Of a stretch of DNA of 64,000 nt, positions 1 to 8,456 are shown piece after piece (positions within the stretch are counted from its first letter, which is position 1; every line of letters begins with the position of its first letter). Source of the stretch: Endobacter medicaginis (GTDB lineage Bacteria; Pseudomonadota; Alphaproteobacteria; Acetobacterales; Acetobacteraceae). The translations under genes and the position numbers were made by a program. The stretch spans positions 1-64,000 of the forward strand of contig NZ_JACHXV010000012.1 in NCBI RefSeq assembly GCF_014192375.1, given 5' to 3'. The notes under the pieces are model-generated. The model was not told the origin of the DNA, did no database searches, and worked only from the letters and a program-made list of their open reading frames with translations.

Positions 1-60
1 GCAATCGTTCCCGTGTTCGTCGTCATCGTCCTCACCCCTGAGGCGGAGACCGTCCGCTAA
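1..60 (+). CDS. 3' end of an unidentified gene, probably membrane protein
   Basis: Frame 1 is open from the window edge to a TAA at 58-60. It encodes about 19 residues, a hydrophobic stretch (VPVFVVIVL) followed by a charged tail (TPEAETVR). A last membrane segment plus short cytoplasmic tail would look like this, as in MFS or APC-type transporters, but nothing identifies the family. Its stop overlaps the stop of the oppositely oriented acetyltransferase fragment. It may also be a chance open stretch. Confidence 0.3.
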   Translation, partial: AIVPVFVVIVLTPEAETVR

Positions 61-497
61 CGGAGTGTCTCAAACAACCGTGGGGCGGAGGACCTGATCA
101 ATGTGATGGACTTCGCATTGCCGGGTTGCACGTTCGCCTCCAGTCGATGCAGCCCCAGATCATCGAACGCGTGCTTCACCACCTTCGCCACGGCGGCTGT
201 CATGAGACCACGACCGCACCAGTCGATCATACCGTAATAGCCCAGATAGGCACTCCGGAACGCACCCCATACAATCTCCGTGAGAGTGATCACGCCAACG
301 ATCGTCTCGCTGCTCGTCTCGCGGGCCACGAAACCAAGATTCGGGCCGGTCAGGATCCGGCCATACCAGGCCTCGAAACCCTGCCGATCCGTAAAGGGCG
401 TCACCCACGGGGCATGATGCCGGCGGCTCGCCGTGTTCGAAGCGATCAGGTCGTCGGCGTCAGAATATCTGACAGGAGCGGTAATGACGTGCAGCAT
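57..497 (-). CDS. GNAT-family N-acetyltransferase, RimJ/RimL-like, C-terminally truncated
   Basis: The 146-residue protein has the RimJ/RimL-type acetyltransferase layout. The acceptor-side N-terminus is followed by GVITLTEI, the central GYYGMIDWCGRGLMTAAV acetyl-CoA loop region (about residues 86-103), and HRLEANVQPGNAKSITLI. Family members normally continue after the last motif with about 35-45 residues containing a GFxxEG strand. Here the reading instead ends in SAPRLFETLR and a stop. Neither other frame of the following 100 bases restores the missing segment, so the gene appears cut by a rearrangement rather than by a simple frameshift. Substrate is unknown and activity doubtful. Confidence 0.7.
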   Translation of the reverse strand: MLHVITAPVRYSDADDLIASNTASRRHHAPWVTPFTDRQGFEAWYGRILTGPNLGFVARETSSETIVGVITLTEIVWGAFRSAYLGYYGMIDWCGRGLMTAAVAKVVKHAFDDLGLHRLEANVQPGNAKSITLIRSSAPRLFETLR

Positions 498-536
498 GTC
501 CGGGTTCGTAGCACGAGCAGCGCCGGTATCAGACCG

Positions 537-1949
537 TCAGGAGGTGGCAACGGCGAACTGCCGGGCGACGGCGCGCGCGATGTCACGTGGCTGGGCGGCC
601 ACCTGCGGCAGGCCCATCAGTTCGCCATGCGCGCTGCGGGCCAGCGGGCCAGCGACGAACAGGTAGGGGTGCGGACGGCCTTCGGCGCCGATCGCCCGGT
701 TGTCGGCGGTCACGTCGAGGCCGAGGCCAAGTCCGTCCTCACGGACCAGCCCGGCGGCGGCAAGGCTGGCGAGCACCGGGCTGGTGGCGACGACCAAGCC
801 GTGACCCGGGCCGGTACAGTTGACGACGTGGTCGATGTCGAGCGTCTGCGCGCTGCCGCCGCGCGGAGTCCATGTGGCACGCAGCGTAGCCCGCAGTCCG
901 GCGGCGACAGGCTCCACCGAGCGCAGCCGGCCGGTCAGGATGTGGAGCTGGCCGGCCGCACGCAGGCGACGCACCGTGGCGTCGATCTGCGGGGCGGCCT
1001 GGAAACGGTGGGTGTCCCAGAACGCGCGCGCATGGCGCAACAGGCGTCGCTTCTCGTTCTTGGGCAAGGCGCGCCACAGGATCGGCGCATCTCGGCGCAG
1101 GGCGTCGATCGCGTCTTCCCACGGACGGCCGAGGACACGCAACTCGGCGATGGTCGCGCGGATGCGGCGCAGCAGCGCGAGCGCCGTGGTGGCCGGCGCG
1201 GTGGCGAAGTCTCCATACGCTTCCACGGCCTGTTCGGTGCGCGGACGCGGCAGCAGACCGTGGCGCGACAGCGCGGTGATCGTGCCGCGATGCCCGCGAG
1301 ACGCGAGCGAGGCGATCACGTCCGACGCGGTCAGGCCGGTGCCGACGATCAGCACATGCGACGCCGCCCCGATACCGCCCACCGCACCGTCGGCCCACGG
1401 GTCGGCAACCAGGGCAGCAGGGGGCACCGCGCGCAGGAAAGGCGGTGTTGCCGGCGGCGGGTGCGCGACCGCGAGAACCAGCCGGTCGGCGACAAGATCG
1501 CTGCCGTCATCGAGAGCGATCGTGAATCCCTCGCCCGCGGGTGCGACCGCGACCGCCCGCGCGCGGAGATGGCGCAGCGCGATGCGCGGCGCGGCCTCAC
1601 GGGCGAGCGCGTCGAGCGTCTCGGCCATATAGGCACCGAAGCGGCCGCGCTGCGGATACAGTCGCCCGTCCGGCAGGGCGGCATCGGGATCGCGCGCCGC
1701 CTCGTCCGCTTCCTCCAGCCAGCGATGGAACTGCGTCGGGTCCTCGGCGAACAGCGCCATGCGATTGGCGGCGACGTTGATGCGGTGCTGCGGATCGGTG
1801 CTGCCATAGGCGACCCCCGCGCCGAGACGGGCGCGCGGCTCGATGATGGTCAGCTCCGCCTGCAACGCCGGATGGTCGCGCAGCAGGTGGATGGCAAAGG
1901 CAGCCCCAGAGAAGCCGCCGCCGATGACGACGATGCGCAGCGCGGTCAT
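537..1949 (-). CDS. FAD/NAD(P)-binding protein (NAD_binding_9 type)
   Basis: The 470-residue protein opens with a Rossmann dinucleotide motif, VVIGGGFSGAAFA (about residues 7-19). An acidic residue follows at the end of the second strand (IIEPRARLGAGVAYG), and HRINVAANRMALFAED comes next. This is typical of the PF13454-like FAD/NAD(P) proteins. A second dinucleotide site, HVLIVGTGLTASDVIASLA, lies about mid-protein. The gene starts 3 nt downstream of the stop of the flavin monooxygenase at 1953-3344, so the two are co-transcribed. The role is inferred from context: oxidoreductase or flavin-handling partner in sulfur-compound breakdown. Substrate is not recognisable. Confidence 0.8.
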   Translation of the reverse strand: MTALRIVVIGGGFSGAAFAIHLLRDHPALQAELTIIEPRARLGAGVAYGSTDPQHRINVAANRMALFAEDPTQFHRWLEEADEAARDPDAALPDGRLYPQRGRFGAYMAETLDALAREAAPRIALRHLRARAVAVAPAGEGFTIALDDGSDLVADRLVLAVAHPPPATPPFLRAVPPAALVADPWADGAVGGIGAASHVLIVGTGLTASDVIASLASRGHRGTITALSRHGLLPRPRTEQAVEAYGDFATAPATTALALLRRIRATIAELRVLGRPWEDAIDALRRDAPILWRALPKNEKRRLLRHARAFWDTHRFQAAPQIDATVRRLRAAGQLHILTGRLRSVEPVAAGLRATLRATWTPRGGSAQTLDIDHVVNCTGPGHGLVVATSPVLASLAAAGLVREDGLGLGLDVTADNRAIGAEGRPHPYLFVAGPLARSAHGELMGLPQVAAQPRDIARAVARQFAVATS

Positions 1950-1952
1950 CGC

Positions 1953-3344
1953 CTATTCGGCCGCCTCGGCGTGCGCAAGCGGGGCGAAGCGGTAGCGATC
2001 GGCAGGATGCTCCGCGCCCAACCGGTCGCCGCGGCCGAACAGCTTCTCGCGCAGCGTGCCGGGCCGGTAGCGCGTCTTGTAGCGGCCACGACGCTGAAGC
2101 TCCGGCACGACATGATCGACGAAATCCTCGAAGGTCTCCGGGGTGACAGCATAGGCGAGGTTGAAGCCGTCGACACCGGTCTCGTCGATCCAGCGCTCCA
2201 GCCCGTCGGCGACCGTCTGCGGGCCACCGACGAGCGTGGCGCCCAGCCCCCCGATCGCGGCATGCGCGCCGACCTCGCGCGCCGTCCACACCCGGTCCGG
2301 ATCGGCGACGGTGAGCGCGTCCACCGCCGAATGAATGGCGTCATTGCGGATCTGGCGGATCGGCTCGTCGGGATCGAGGCGGGAGAAATCGATGCCGGTC
2401 CAGCCCGACATCAGCGTCAGCGCGCCCTCCGCGTCGGCATAGCGACGATACTCGTGCGCCTTGGCCTCCGCAGCCTCGTCATCGGGCCCGGTGATGACGG
2501 TCAGCAGCGCGAAGATCAGCACGTTGCCCTCCGGGCGCCCGAGCGCGCGGGCGCGCTTGCGGATATCGGCCACAGCAGGAGCGATCACCTGCGGCGACGG
2601 TCCGGCCACGAACACGCATTCGGCATGACCGGCAGCGAAGGCACGGCCTTTCGACGAGGCGCCGGCCTGATACAGCAGCGGCGTGCGCTGCGGCGAGGGT
2701 TCGCACAGATGCAACGCGTCGACGCTGAAGTGCTCGCCGCGATGCTCGATCCGGCGCACCCGCGACGGATCGGTGAACACCCCCGAGACCGGATCGCGCC
2801 GCATCGCATCGTCGGCCCAGCTTCCCTCCCAGAGCTTGTAGACCACTTCCATGTATTCTTCGGCGATCTCGTAGCGGGTGTCATGCGCGGTCTGGTCGCG
2901 CCCGGACGTGCCGCGCGCCGCCGAATTGAGATAGCCGGTGACGATGTTCCAGCCGATGCGGCCGCGGGTGAGATGATCCAGCGTCGACATCCGCCGTGCG
3001 AACACGAACGGGTGTTCGTAGGACAGCGTCGCGGTCAGCCCGAAGCCGAGATGCTCGGTGACCGCGGCCATCGCCGGGACCACCATCGCCGGATCGTTGA
3101 CCGGCACCTGGGCGGCGTGGCGCAGCGCGGCATCGGCATTGCCGCCATAGACGTCGTACACGCCCAGCACGTCGGCGAGAAACAGCCCGTCGAACAGGCC
3201 GCGCTCGAGAACCCGGGCGAGATGCGTCCAGTATTCGAGCGTGTTGTAGCTCGCCGAGCGGTCGTGCGGGTGCCGCCACAAGCCCGAGGCCTGATGGCCG
3301 ACGCAGTTCATGTCGAAGGCGTTCAACCGAATCTCGCGTGCCAT
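1953..3344 (-). CDS. LLM-class flavin monooxygenase, NtaA/SnaA/DszA family
   Basis: The 463-residue protein belongs to the two-component, FMNH2-dependent monooxygenases (NtaA/SnaA/DszA/SoxA type), which cleave C-N or C-S bonds using reduced flavin from a separate reductase. Visible family motifs are REIRLNAFDMN at the N-terminus, GLWRHPHDRS, GRIGWNIVTGYLNSAAR, LHLCEPSPQRTPLLYQAG and the C-terminal GRYKTRYRPGTLREKLFG. I chose ATG at 3344 over an upstream ATG at 3383 because AGAGG lies 10 nt before it and the family starts at this point. It is a paralogue of 6203-7534. No flavin reductase gene is seen nearby. Confidence 0.88.
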   Translation of the reverse strand: MAREIRLNAFDMNCVGHQASGLWRHPHDRSASYNTLEYWTHLARVLERGLFDGLFLADVLGVYDVYGGNADAALRHAAQVPVNDPAMVVPAMAAVTEHLGFGLTATLSYEHPFVFARRMSTLDHLTRGRIGWNIVTGYLNSAARGTSGRDQTAHDTRYEIAEEYMEVVYKLWEGSWADDAMRRDPVSGVFTDPSRVRRIEHRGEHFSVDALHLCEPSPQRTPLLYQAGASSKGRAFAAGHAECVFVAGPSPQVIAPAVADIRKRARALGRPEGNVLIFALLTVITGPDDEAAEAKAHEYRRYADAEGALTLMSGWTGIDFSRLDPDEPIRQIRNDAIHSAVDALTVADPDRVWTAREVGAHAAIGGLGATLVGGPQTVADGLERWIDETGVDGFNLAYAVTPETFEDFVDHVVPELQRRGRYKTRYRPGTLREKLFGRGDRLGAEHPADRYRFAPLAHAEAAE

Positions 3345-3378
3345 CTGCGTGTATTCCTCTGGGCCTGCGTCACGCAAA

Positions 3379-3425
3379 GTCATATCCGCTTATGACATTC
3401 GGTCAACGTGTTTATAGTGTTGACA
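3379..3425. promoter_or_regulatory. Divergent promoter region of the sulfur-scavenging cluster
   Basis: The 134-nt gap between the two divergent starts holds a TTGACA at 3420-3425 facing right; its -10 is poor. Facing left, a TTGACC (complement of 3401-3406) is followed after 16 nt by TATGAC (complement of 3379-3384). The two -35 hexamers lie back to back, which would allow one regulator to control both arms. Assigned by eye only. Confidence 0.35.
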
Positions 3426-3478
3426 CGCTCATTGGTCGTTGTTTCTTCTGCGACCCCAAACAGAGACGGATTTGTGCG

Positions 3479-4747
3479 ATGACGGTCACGGCCGCTCCTA
3501 CCAGCCCGGGCCACGATCCGCGTATCGAGGCCCTCCGCGCCCGGTTCCGGCCGGTCTTCGCGCGCATTGCCGAGGGCGCGGTGGCCCGCGAGCAGCAGCG
3601 CCAACTGGCCTACGACGCGGTGGGCTGGCTGCGCGAGGCCGGGTTCACTGCCCTGCGCGTGCCGGAAGACTTCGGCGGCGGCGGCGTGCGGCTGACCGAG
3701 CTGTTCGCGCTGATCACAGAATTGGCGACGGCGGATTCCAACCTGCCGCAGATCATCCGGGCGCATTTCGGCTTCGTCGAGGCGCTGCTGGCCGAGCCGG
3801 ACCGCGCGAAGGTCGCCCCGTGGCTGCGTCTGGTCGCGGACGGCGCGATCTTCGGCGCAGCGATGGCCGAACAGGCCTCCGTCACCTCGGTCACCACCAC
3901 GCTCACTCCCCGGCTGCAGGGCGGCTGGCGTCTCGACGGCCACAAATACTACTCCACCGGCACGCTGTATGCCGACTGGATCTCGGTGATCGCCGCCGAG
4001 GGCGACGACCGCGTGCTGGTGGCGATCGAGGCGGACGCACCCGGCGTCGAGCGGGTCGACGACTGGGACGGGTTCGGCCAGCGCCTGACCGGCAGCGGCA
4101 CTACCCGCTTCGACGGCGTCGACGTGCCCGCCGACCGGGTGATCGCCCGCAACAGGCTCGCCGAACTGCCCTCGGAGCCGTTCTTCACCGCCTTCTGGCA
4201 GCAGTTCCACCTCGCCACCCTCGCCGGCATCGGCCGCGCCATCCTGCGCGATGCGATCGCCTTCACCCTGCCCCGCAGCCGCACCTTCTACCGCCCCGGC
4301 CGCTCGGTGCCGCGCGAGGATGCGGTGGTGCAGCGGGTGATCGGCCGGCTCTCCGCCCTCGCCTTCTCGGCCGAGACCCTCGCCGCCCGCGTCGCCGCCA
4401 GCCTCGATGCGGTCGCCGAACTGCACCGCAGCGGGCCGCGCCGCGACGCAAGGCTGGTTGCCGTCGAGATCGAGGCCTACCAGGCCCAGCAGATCATCCT
4501 CGAACAGGTGCTGGAGGCGGCGAACCTGCTGTTCGAGGTCGGCGGCGCCTCCGCCGTCAGCCAGACCCGCGCGCTCGACCGTCACTGGCGCAACGCCCGC
4601 GTGCTGGCCTCGCACAACCCCGCCAACCAGCGCGAGCGCGACCTCGGCGACTGGTATCTCAACGGCGTGCTGCCGGCCGATTTGTGGGCCCGGAACCATG
4701 CCGCCCAGGCCTCCTCTGCCCAGCAGGCGGAGCCGGCCGCTCGATGA
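3479..4747 (+). CDS. SfnB-type acyl-CoA-dehydrogenase-like monooxygenase
   Basis: The 422-residue protein has the acyl-CoA dehydrogenase fold: N-terminal helical domain, middle beta domain (AMAEQASVTSVTTTL, then GHKYYSTGTLYADWISV) and C-terminal helical domain. The sequence resembles the SfnB/DszC flavin monooxygenase branch, which uses reduced flavin on organosulfur compounds rather than oxidising acyl-CoA. The ATG at 3479 follows a GAGACGGA purine stretch; an upstream in-frame extension lacks a ribosome site. The stop overlaps the ATG of the MFS gene. Together with the flanking LLM monooxygenases this suggests sulfonate or sulfone scavenging under sulfate limitation, an inference from family and context. 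Confidence 0.82.
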   Translation: MTVTAAPTSPGHDPRIEALRARFRPVFARIAEGAVAREQQRQLAYDAVGWLREAGFTALRVPEDFGGGGVRLTELFALITELATADSNLPQIIRAHFGFVEALLAEPDRAKVAPWLRLVADGAIFGAAMAEQASVTSVTTTLTPRLQGGWRLDGHKYYSTGTLYADWISVIAAEGDDRVLVAIEADAPGVERVDDWDGFGQRLTGSGTTRFDGVDVPADRVIARNRLAELPSEPFFTAFWQQFHLATLAGIGRAILRDAIAFTLPRSRTFYRPGRSVPREDAVVQRVIGRLSALAFSAETLAARVAASLDAVAELHRSGPRRDARLVAVEIEAYQAQQIILEQVLEAANLLFEVGGASAVSQTRALDRHWRNARVLASHNPANQRERDLGDWYLNGVLPADLWARNHAAQASSAQQAEPAAR

Positions 4748-6195
4748 GCGCCCTGGTCTCGAACGCCGACGACGTCTCGCGCCTGGTCAACGAGGGCCCG
4801 CGCCACGGCAGCCATGCCCGCATCGTCGTGCTGCTCGCCCTGGGCGGCATCTTCCTCGACGCCTACGACCTGACCACGCTGTCCTACGGCATCGGCGACG
4901 TTCAGCGGCATTTCCACCTCTCCGACGCCGGCACCGGGCTGGTCGCGGCGGCGCTGAACGCCGGCACCATCCTCGGCGCGCTGATCGGCGGCTGGCTGAC
5001 CGACCGTTTCGGCCGCTACGCGATCTTCATGGCCGACATGGCGTTCTTCGTCGTCGCCGCCCTCGCCGCCGGCTTCGCGCCGAGCGCACCGATCCTGATC
5101 GCCGCCCGGCTGGCGATGGGATTCGGCGTCGGCATGGACCTTCCCGTCGCGATGGCGTTCCTCGCCGAGTTCTCCAGACTCGACGGTCCCGGCAGCAAGG
5201 CGCAGCGGGCGGCTGCCTGGTGCCCGACCTGGTATGCGGCGTCGTCGGTGTGCTTCACGCTGATCTTCGCGCTGTATTTCGCCCTGCCCGCGCAGCATGT
5301 CGACTGGCTGTGGCGCGCCTCGCTCGCCTTCGGCGCGGTGCCGGCGCTGGTCATCATCGCGGTGCGCAGCCGCTTCATGGCGGAATCGCCGGTCTGGGTC
5401 GCCAAACGCGGCCAGCTGGCCCGCGCGGTCGCGATCCTGCGCGACAGCTACGGCATCGACGCGGTGCTCGACCCGCACGCGCAGGTCACGCCCGAACGCA
5501 AGCCACGGCCGAGCTATCTCGTGCTGCTCAAGCCGCCCTATCTGCGCCGTTTCGTGCTCATCAACGGCTTCGGCGCCGCCAGCGCCTTCGCCTATTCGGC
5601 GATCGCGTTCGGCCTGCCTGGCATCCTGTCGGGCGTGCTGCATCAGGGCCGCCTCGGCGTGCTGGCGGTGTCGCTGGTGATGAACCTCGCCTTCGCCTTC
5701 ACCGGCGGGCTGCTCGGGGTGCGGCTGACGCGCTCGCTGCCCTCTCTGTGGCTCACGGTGGCAGGCTACGCCGTCCAGCTGGGAAGTGCGGTCACCCTCG
5801 CCCTGATCGGCATTCCGCACGATGCGGCGCAGACCGCCGGCGCGCTGGCAGCGCTGGCCGCGTTCCTGTTCGCCCAGGGCTTCGGCCCCGGCTGCCAGTG
5901 CATGGTCTATCCGACGCTGTCCTATCCGACGATGCTGCGCGGCACCGGCGTGGGTCTCAGCCGCGCGATCTCGTCGCTGGCGACGACGGTTTCGCTGATG
6001 CTGCTGCCGGGGCTGAACCACCATCTCGGCACGCAGGCCTTCTGGGTGGTGGCATGCGCCCCCGCCCTCGGCATCGCCATATTGCTCGCGATGCGCTGGG
6101 AGGTGTTCGGCTACGATGCGGATGCCGATCCGGCGCTGCAACACACGGCAGACCGTGCCTTCTGGCGGCCCGGCGTCGCCCAGGCAGCGGAGTAG
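4744..6195 (+). CDS. MFS transporter (metabolite:H+ symporter type)
   Basis: The 483-residue protein has about 12 hydrophobic segments. The first helix carries DAYDLTTLSYGIGDV, typical of the aromatic-acid/metabolite:proton symporter branch, and the A-like motif GGWLTDRFGRYAIF follows helix 2 (about residues 84-97). A long central loop begins near residue 220. The gene overlaps the stop of the SfnB-like gene by four bases (ATGA) and is followed after 7 nt by the second LLM monooxygenase. Import of the organosulfur or related substrate oxidised by the neighbours is the likely job; the substrate cannot be read from sequence. Confidence 0.85.
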   Translation: MSALVSNADDVSRLVNEGPRHGSHARIVVLLALGGIFLDAYDLTTLSYGIGDVQRHFHLSDAGTGLVAAALNAGTILGALIGGWLTDRFGRYAIFMADMAFFVVAALAAGFAPSAPILIAARLAMGFGVGMDLPVAMAFLAEFSRLDGPGSKAQRAAAWCPTWYAASSVCFTLIFALYFALPAQHVDWLWRASLAFGAVPALVIIAVRSRFMAESPVWVAKRGQLARAVAILRDSYGIDAVLDPHAQVTPERKPRPSYLVLLKPPYLRRFVLINGFGAASAFAYSAIAFGLPGILSGVLHQGRLGVLAVSLVMNLAFAFTGGLLGVRLTRSLPSLWLTVAGYAVQLGSAVTLALIGIPHDAAQTAGALAALAAFLFAQGFGPGCQCMVYPTLSYPTMLRGTGVGLSRAISSLATTVSLMLLPGLNHHLGTQAFWVVACAPALGIAILLAMRWEVFGYDADADPALQHTADRAFWRPGVAQAAE

Positions 6196-6202
6196 TCCGC
6201 CC

Positions 6203-7534
6203 GTGTCGACGCCACCGCGCGAGATCCGGCTCAACGCGTTCGCGATGCACACCATCACCCATCAGTCGCCCGGGCTGTGGCGGCATCCGCGCGACCGCTC
6301 GCGCGAGTTCAAGCGCCTGCCGCTCTGGCTCGATCTCGCCCGCCTGCTGGAGCGCGGCCTGTTCGACGGCATCTTCCTCGCCGACGTGCTCGGCCCCTAT
6401 GACGTGTTCGGCGGTGACGCGCGCGCGGCGATCCGCTCCGGCGCCCAGTTGCCGGCGCATGATCCGATGCTGCTGGTGCCGGCGATGGCAACGGTGACGC
6501 AGCATCTCGGCTTCGGCATCACCGCCTCGCTCAGCTACGAGCCGCCCTATCTGATGGCACGCCGCTTCTCCACCCTCGACCACCTCACCGACGGCCGCGT
6601 CGGCTGGAACATCGTCACCGGCTATCTCGATTCCGCCGCCCGCGCGCTCGGCCTCGACGCGCAGCGCGCACATGACGACCGCTACGCCTATGCCGAGGAG
6701 TATATGGACGCGATCCTCGCGCTGTGGCGCGACAGCTGGGCACCGGACGCGGTGCGCGCCGACGCCCAAGGCTACGCCGACCCCGACCGCGTGCAGGTCA
6801 TCACGCACCGCTCGCCGAATCTCCGCATGCAGGCTCTGCATCTGTGCGAACCGTCGCCGCAGCGCATCCCCGTCCTCTACCAGGCCGGCAGCTCGTCGGC
6901 GGGCCAGGCTTTCGCCGCGCGTCATGCCGAATGCGTGTTCGTCTCCGGCCCCTCCGCATCGGTGATCGCGCCGCGGGTGGCGAAGCTGCGCACCGCCCTG
7001 CGCGCGGCAGGCCGCGATCCGGCTGCGGTGAAGGTATCCGCGCTCGCCACCGCGATCGTCGCAGACACCGACGCCGAGGCCCGTGCGCTGCTCGACGACT
7101 ACCGCGCCCATGTCGATCCCGAAGGCGCACTCGTGCTGCTATCGGGCTGGACGGGGGTGGACTTCGCCGGCATCGGCCTCGACGACGAGGTCCGCTTCAT
7201 CGCCAGCGAGGCCGGCCGCTCGGCGATGGAGAATTTCACCCGCGCCGACCCGTCGCGCGCATGGAGCGTGCGCGAGGTCGCGGCCCATGTCGGCATCGGC
7301 GGCGCCGGCCCGGTGTTTGCCGGCAGTGCCGCCACCGTCGCCGACGCGATGGAGGCGTTCGTCGACGCAACCGGCATCGACGGCTTCAACCTCGCCTATG
7401 CCGTGCTGCCGGAAAGCTTCGAACAGGTGGTCGATCTGCTGGTGCCCGAACTCCAGGCACGCGGGCGCTACAAGACGGCCTATACGGAGGGCACGCTGCG
7501 CGAGAAGCTGTTACGCGAAGAGGTTCTTTCTTAA
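6203..7534 (+). CDS. Second LLM-class flavin monooxygenase, NtaA/SnaA/DszA family
   Basis: The 443-residue protein is a paralogue of the one at 1953-3344. It shares REIRLNAFAMH, GLWRHPRDRS, GRVGWNIVTGYLDSAAR, LHLCEPSPQRIPVLYQAG, AFAARHAECVFVSGPS and the C-terminal GRYKTAYTEGTLREKL. I take the GTG at 6203 as start because the family N-terminus begins there and CGGAG lies just upstream; the frame stays open further upstream into the MFS gene. It is the last gene of the rightward arm. Two related monooxygenases in one cluster suggest two substrates or two successive steps. The stop codon lies inside the hairpin at 7522-7545. Confidence 0.87.
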   Translation: MSTPPREIRLNAFAMHTITHQSPGLWRHPRDRSREFKRLPLWLDLARLLERGLFDGIFLADVLGPYDVFGGDARAAIRSGAQLPAHDPMLLVPAMATVTQHLGFGITASLSYEPPYLMARRFSTLDHLTDGRVGWNIVTGYLDSAARALGLDAQRAHDDRYAYAEEYMDAILALWRDSWAPDAVRADAQGYADPDRVQVITHRSPNLRMQALHLCEPSPQRIPVLYQAGSSSAGQAFAARHAECVFVSGPSASVIAPRVAKLRTALRAAGRDPAAVKVSALATAIVADTDAEARALLDDYRAHVDPEGALVLLSGWTGVDFAGIGLDDEVRFIASEAGRSAMENFTRADPSRAWSVREVAAHVGIGGAGPVFAGSAATVADAMEAFVDATGIDGFNLAYAVLPESFEQVVDLLVPELQARGRYKTAYTEGTLREKLLREEVLS

Positions 7535-7545
7535 AAGAAAGAACC
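7522..7545 (+). terminator. Terminator-like hairpin overlapping the LLM stop codon
   Basis: GGTTCTTTCTT (7522-7532) pairs perfectly with AAGAAAGAACC (7535-7545), an 11-bp stem. The TAA stop of the monooxygenase at 7532-7534 lies at its apex. The stem is A/T-rich compared with the surrounding DNA. It could stop transcription on either strand. Confidence 0.5.
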
Positions 7546-7568
7546 AAAGAACTTCGAAAGCTGCGAGC

Positions 7569-7598
7569 GGTTCGAGGGCGAGCGTCCGCCCCCGAACC
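7569..7598. repeat. GC-rich hairpin between two pyrimidine-rich hairpins
   Basis: GGTTCGAGGGCG (7569-7580) and CGCCCCCGAACC (7587-7598) form a 12-bp stem with one mismatch and a 6-nt loop. It sits midway in the 116-nt convergent gap between the monooxygenase and pirin, flanked on each side by an 11-bp Y-rich hairpin. The ordered triplet looks like a mobile intergenic repeat unit rather than a plain terminator. Confidence 0.55.
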
Positions 7599-7625
7599 TT
7601 CCCAAAACGGACGAAAATCTTTTTG

Positions 7626-7649
7626 CTTCTTTTTCTTCAGAAAAAGAAG
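7626..7649 (-). terminator. Terminator-like hairpin for pirin
   Basis: CTTCTTTTTCT (7626-7636) pairs perfectly with AGAAAAAGAAG (7639-7649). Read leftward it lies one base after the pirin stop codon. It is followed by GCAAAAAGATTTT, A-rich then T-rich, as expected near a factor-independent terminator. Confidence 0.5.
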
Positions 7650-7650
7650 A

Positions 7651-8349
7651 TCACGCCGCATCCACCATCACGATCTCGCTGTCTTCCAGGGCGGTGATGC
7701 GCACCACATCCTCACCCTCGATCGCCGCACCGTCGCGGGCGCCGACGCGCTGCCCGTCGATCTCGATCGCGCCCGTCGCCGGCACCAGATAGGCACGGCG
7801 ATCTCGGCCGAGCGTGTATTGGGTGCTCTCGCCGGCCTTCAGTGTCGCGCCGAGCACGCGGGAATCGCTGCGGATCGGCAGGGCGTCGTTGTCATTGTCG
7901 AATCCCGAAGCCAGCACGACGAACTGTCCGGCGCGGTCGCCCTTCGGAAACGGCTTCTGGCCCCAGGCCGGCTTCTCGCCGGTGCTGCGCGGCAGGATCC
8001 AGATCTGGAAGATGCGTGTGGTCGTGTCCTCGAGATTGTATTCGGCGTGGGTGATGCCGGTGCCGGCCGACATCACCTGCACGTCGCCGGCCTCGGTCCG
8101 GCCCTGGTTGCCGAGATTGTCCTTGTGGGTGATCGCACCCTCGCGGACATAGGTGATGATCTCCATGTCGCGATGCGGATGCGGCGGAAAGCCGGATTTC
8201 GGCGCGATGGTGTCGTCGTTCCACACGCGCAGGTCGCCCCAGTGCATGCGGGCGGGGTCGTGATAGCCGGCGAACGAGAAATGATGCTTCGCGTCGAGCC
8301 AGCCGTGGTTGGCGCCGCCGAGGCGGTCGAAAGGACGGATGTCGATCAT
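7651..8349 (-). CDS. Pirin family protein
   Basis: The 232-residue bicupin has the pirin signature. The N-terminus HHFSFAGYHDPARMHWGDLRVWNDD leads into the metal-site segment FPPHPHRDMEIITYV, with two histidines, then a third ligand region in GTGITHAEYN, and EDTTTRIFQIWILP. Pirins bind iron and act as quercetinases or as redox-responsive co-regulators; which applies here is unknown. The start at 8349 has AGGAG 9 nt upstream; the frame extends a further 49 codons without a better site. It is transcribed divergently from a LysR regulator, which is a common pirin arrangement. Confidence 0.9.
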   Translation of the reverse strand: MIDIRPFDRLGGANHGWLDAKHHFSFAGYHDPARMHWGDLRVWNDDTIAPKSGFPPHPHRDMEIITYVREGAITHKDNLGNQGRTEAGDVQVMSAGTGITHAEYNLEDTTTRIFQIWILPRSTGEKPAWGQKPFPKGDRAGQFVVLASGFDNDNDALPIRSDSRVLGATLKAGESTQYTLGRDRRAYLVPATGAIEIDGQRVGARDGAAIEGEDVVRITALEDSEIVMVDAA

Positions 8350-8456
8350 GGATCGGATCTCCTGCGAGGCCTGTTCGGGCCCGGGGCCGATCCCCGGCGT
8401 CGATCCTCGCGTCGGACGGTGATGTAGCGCAGGACAGACGTTCGCATAATCCATAT

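Noticed and set aside
126-3395. Very long rightward open frame (1089 codons)
   Set aside because: It is antisense to the acetyltransferase, FAD and monooxygenase genes, has arginine/glycine/glutamine-rich low-complexity translation and no family motif. Such frames are expected in GC-rich DNA.
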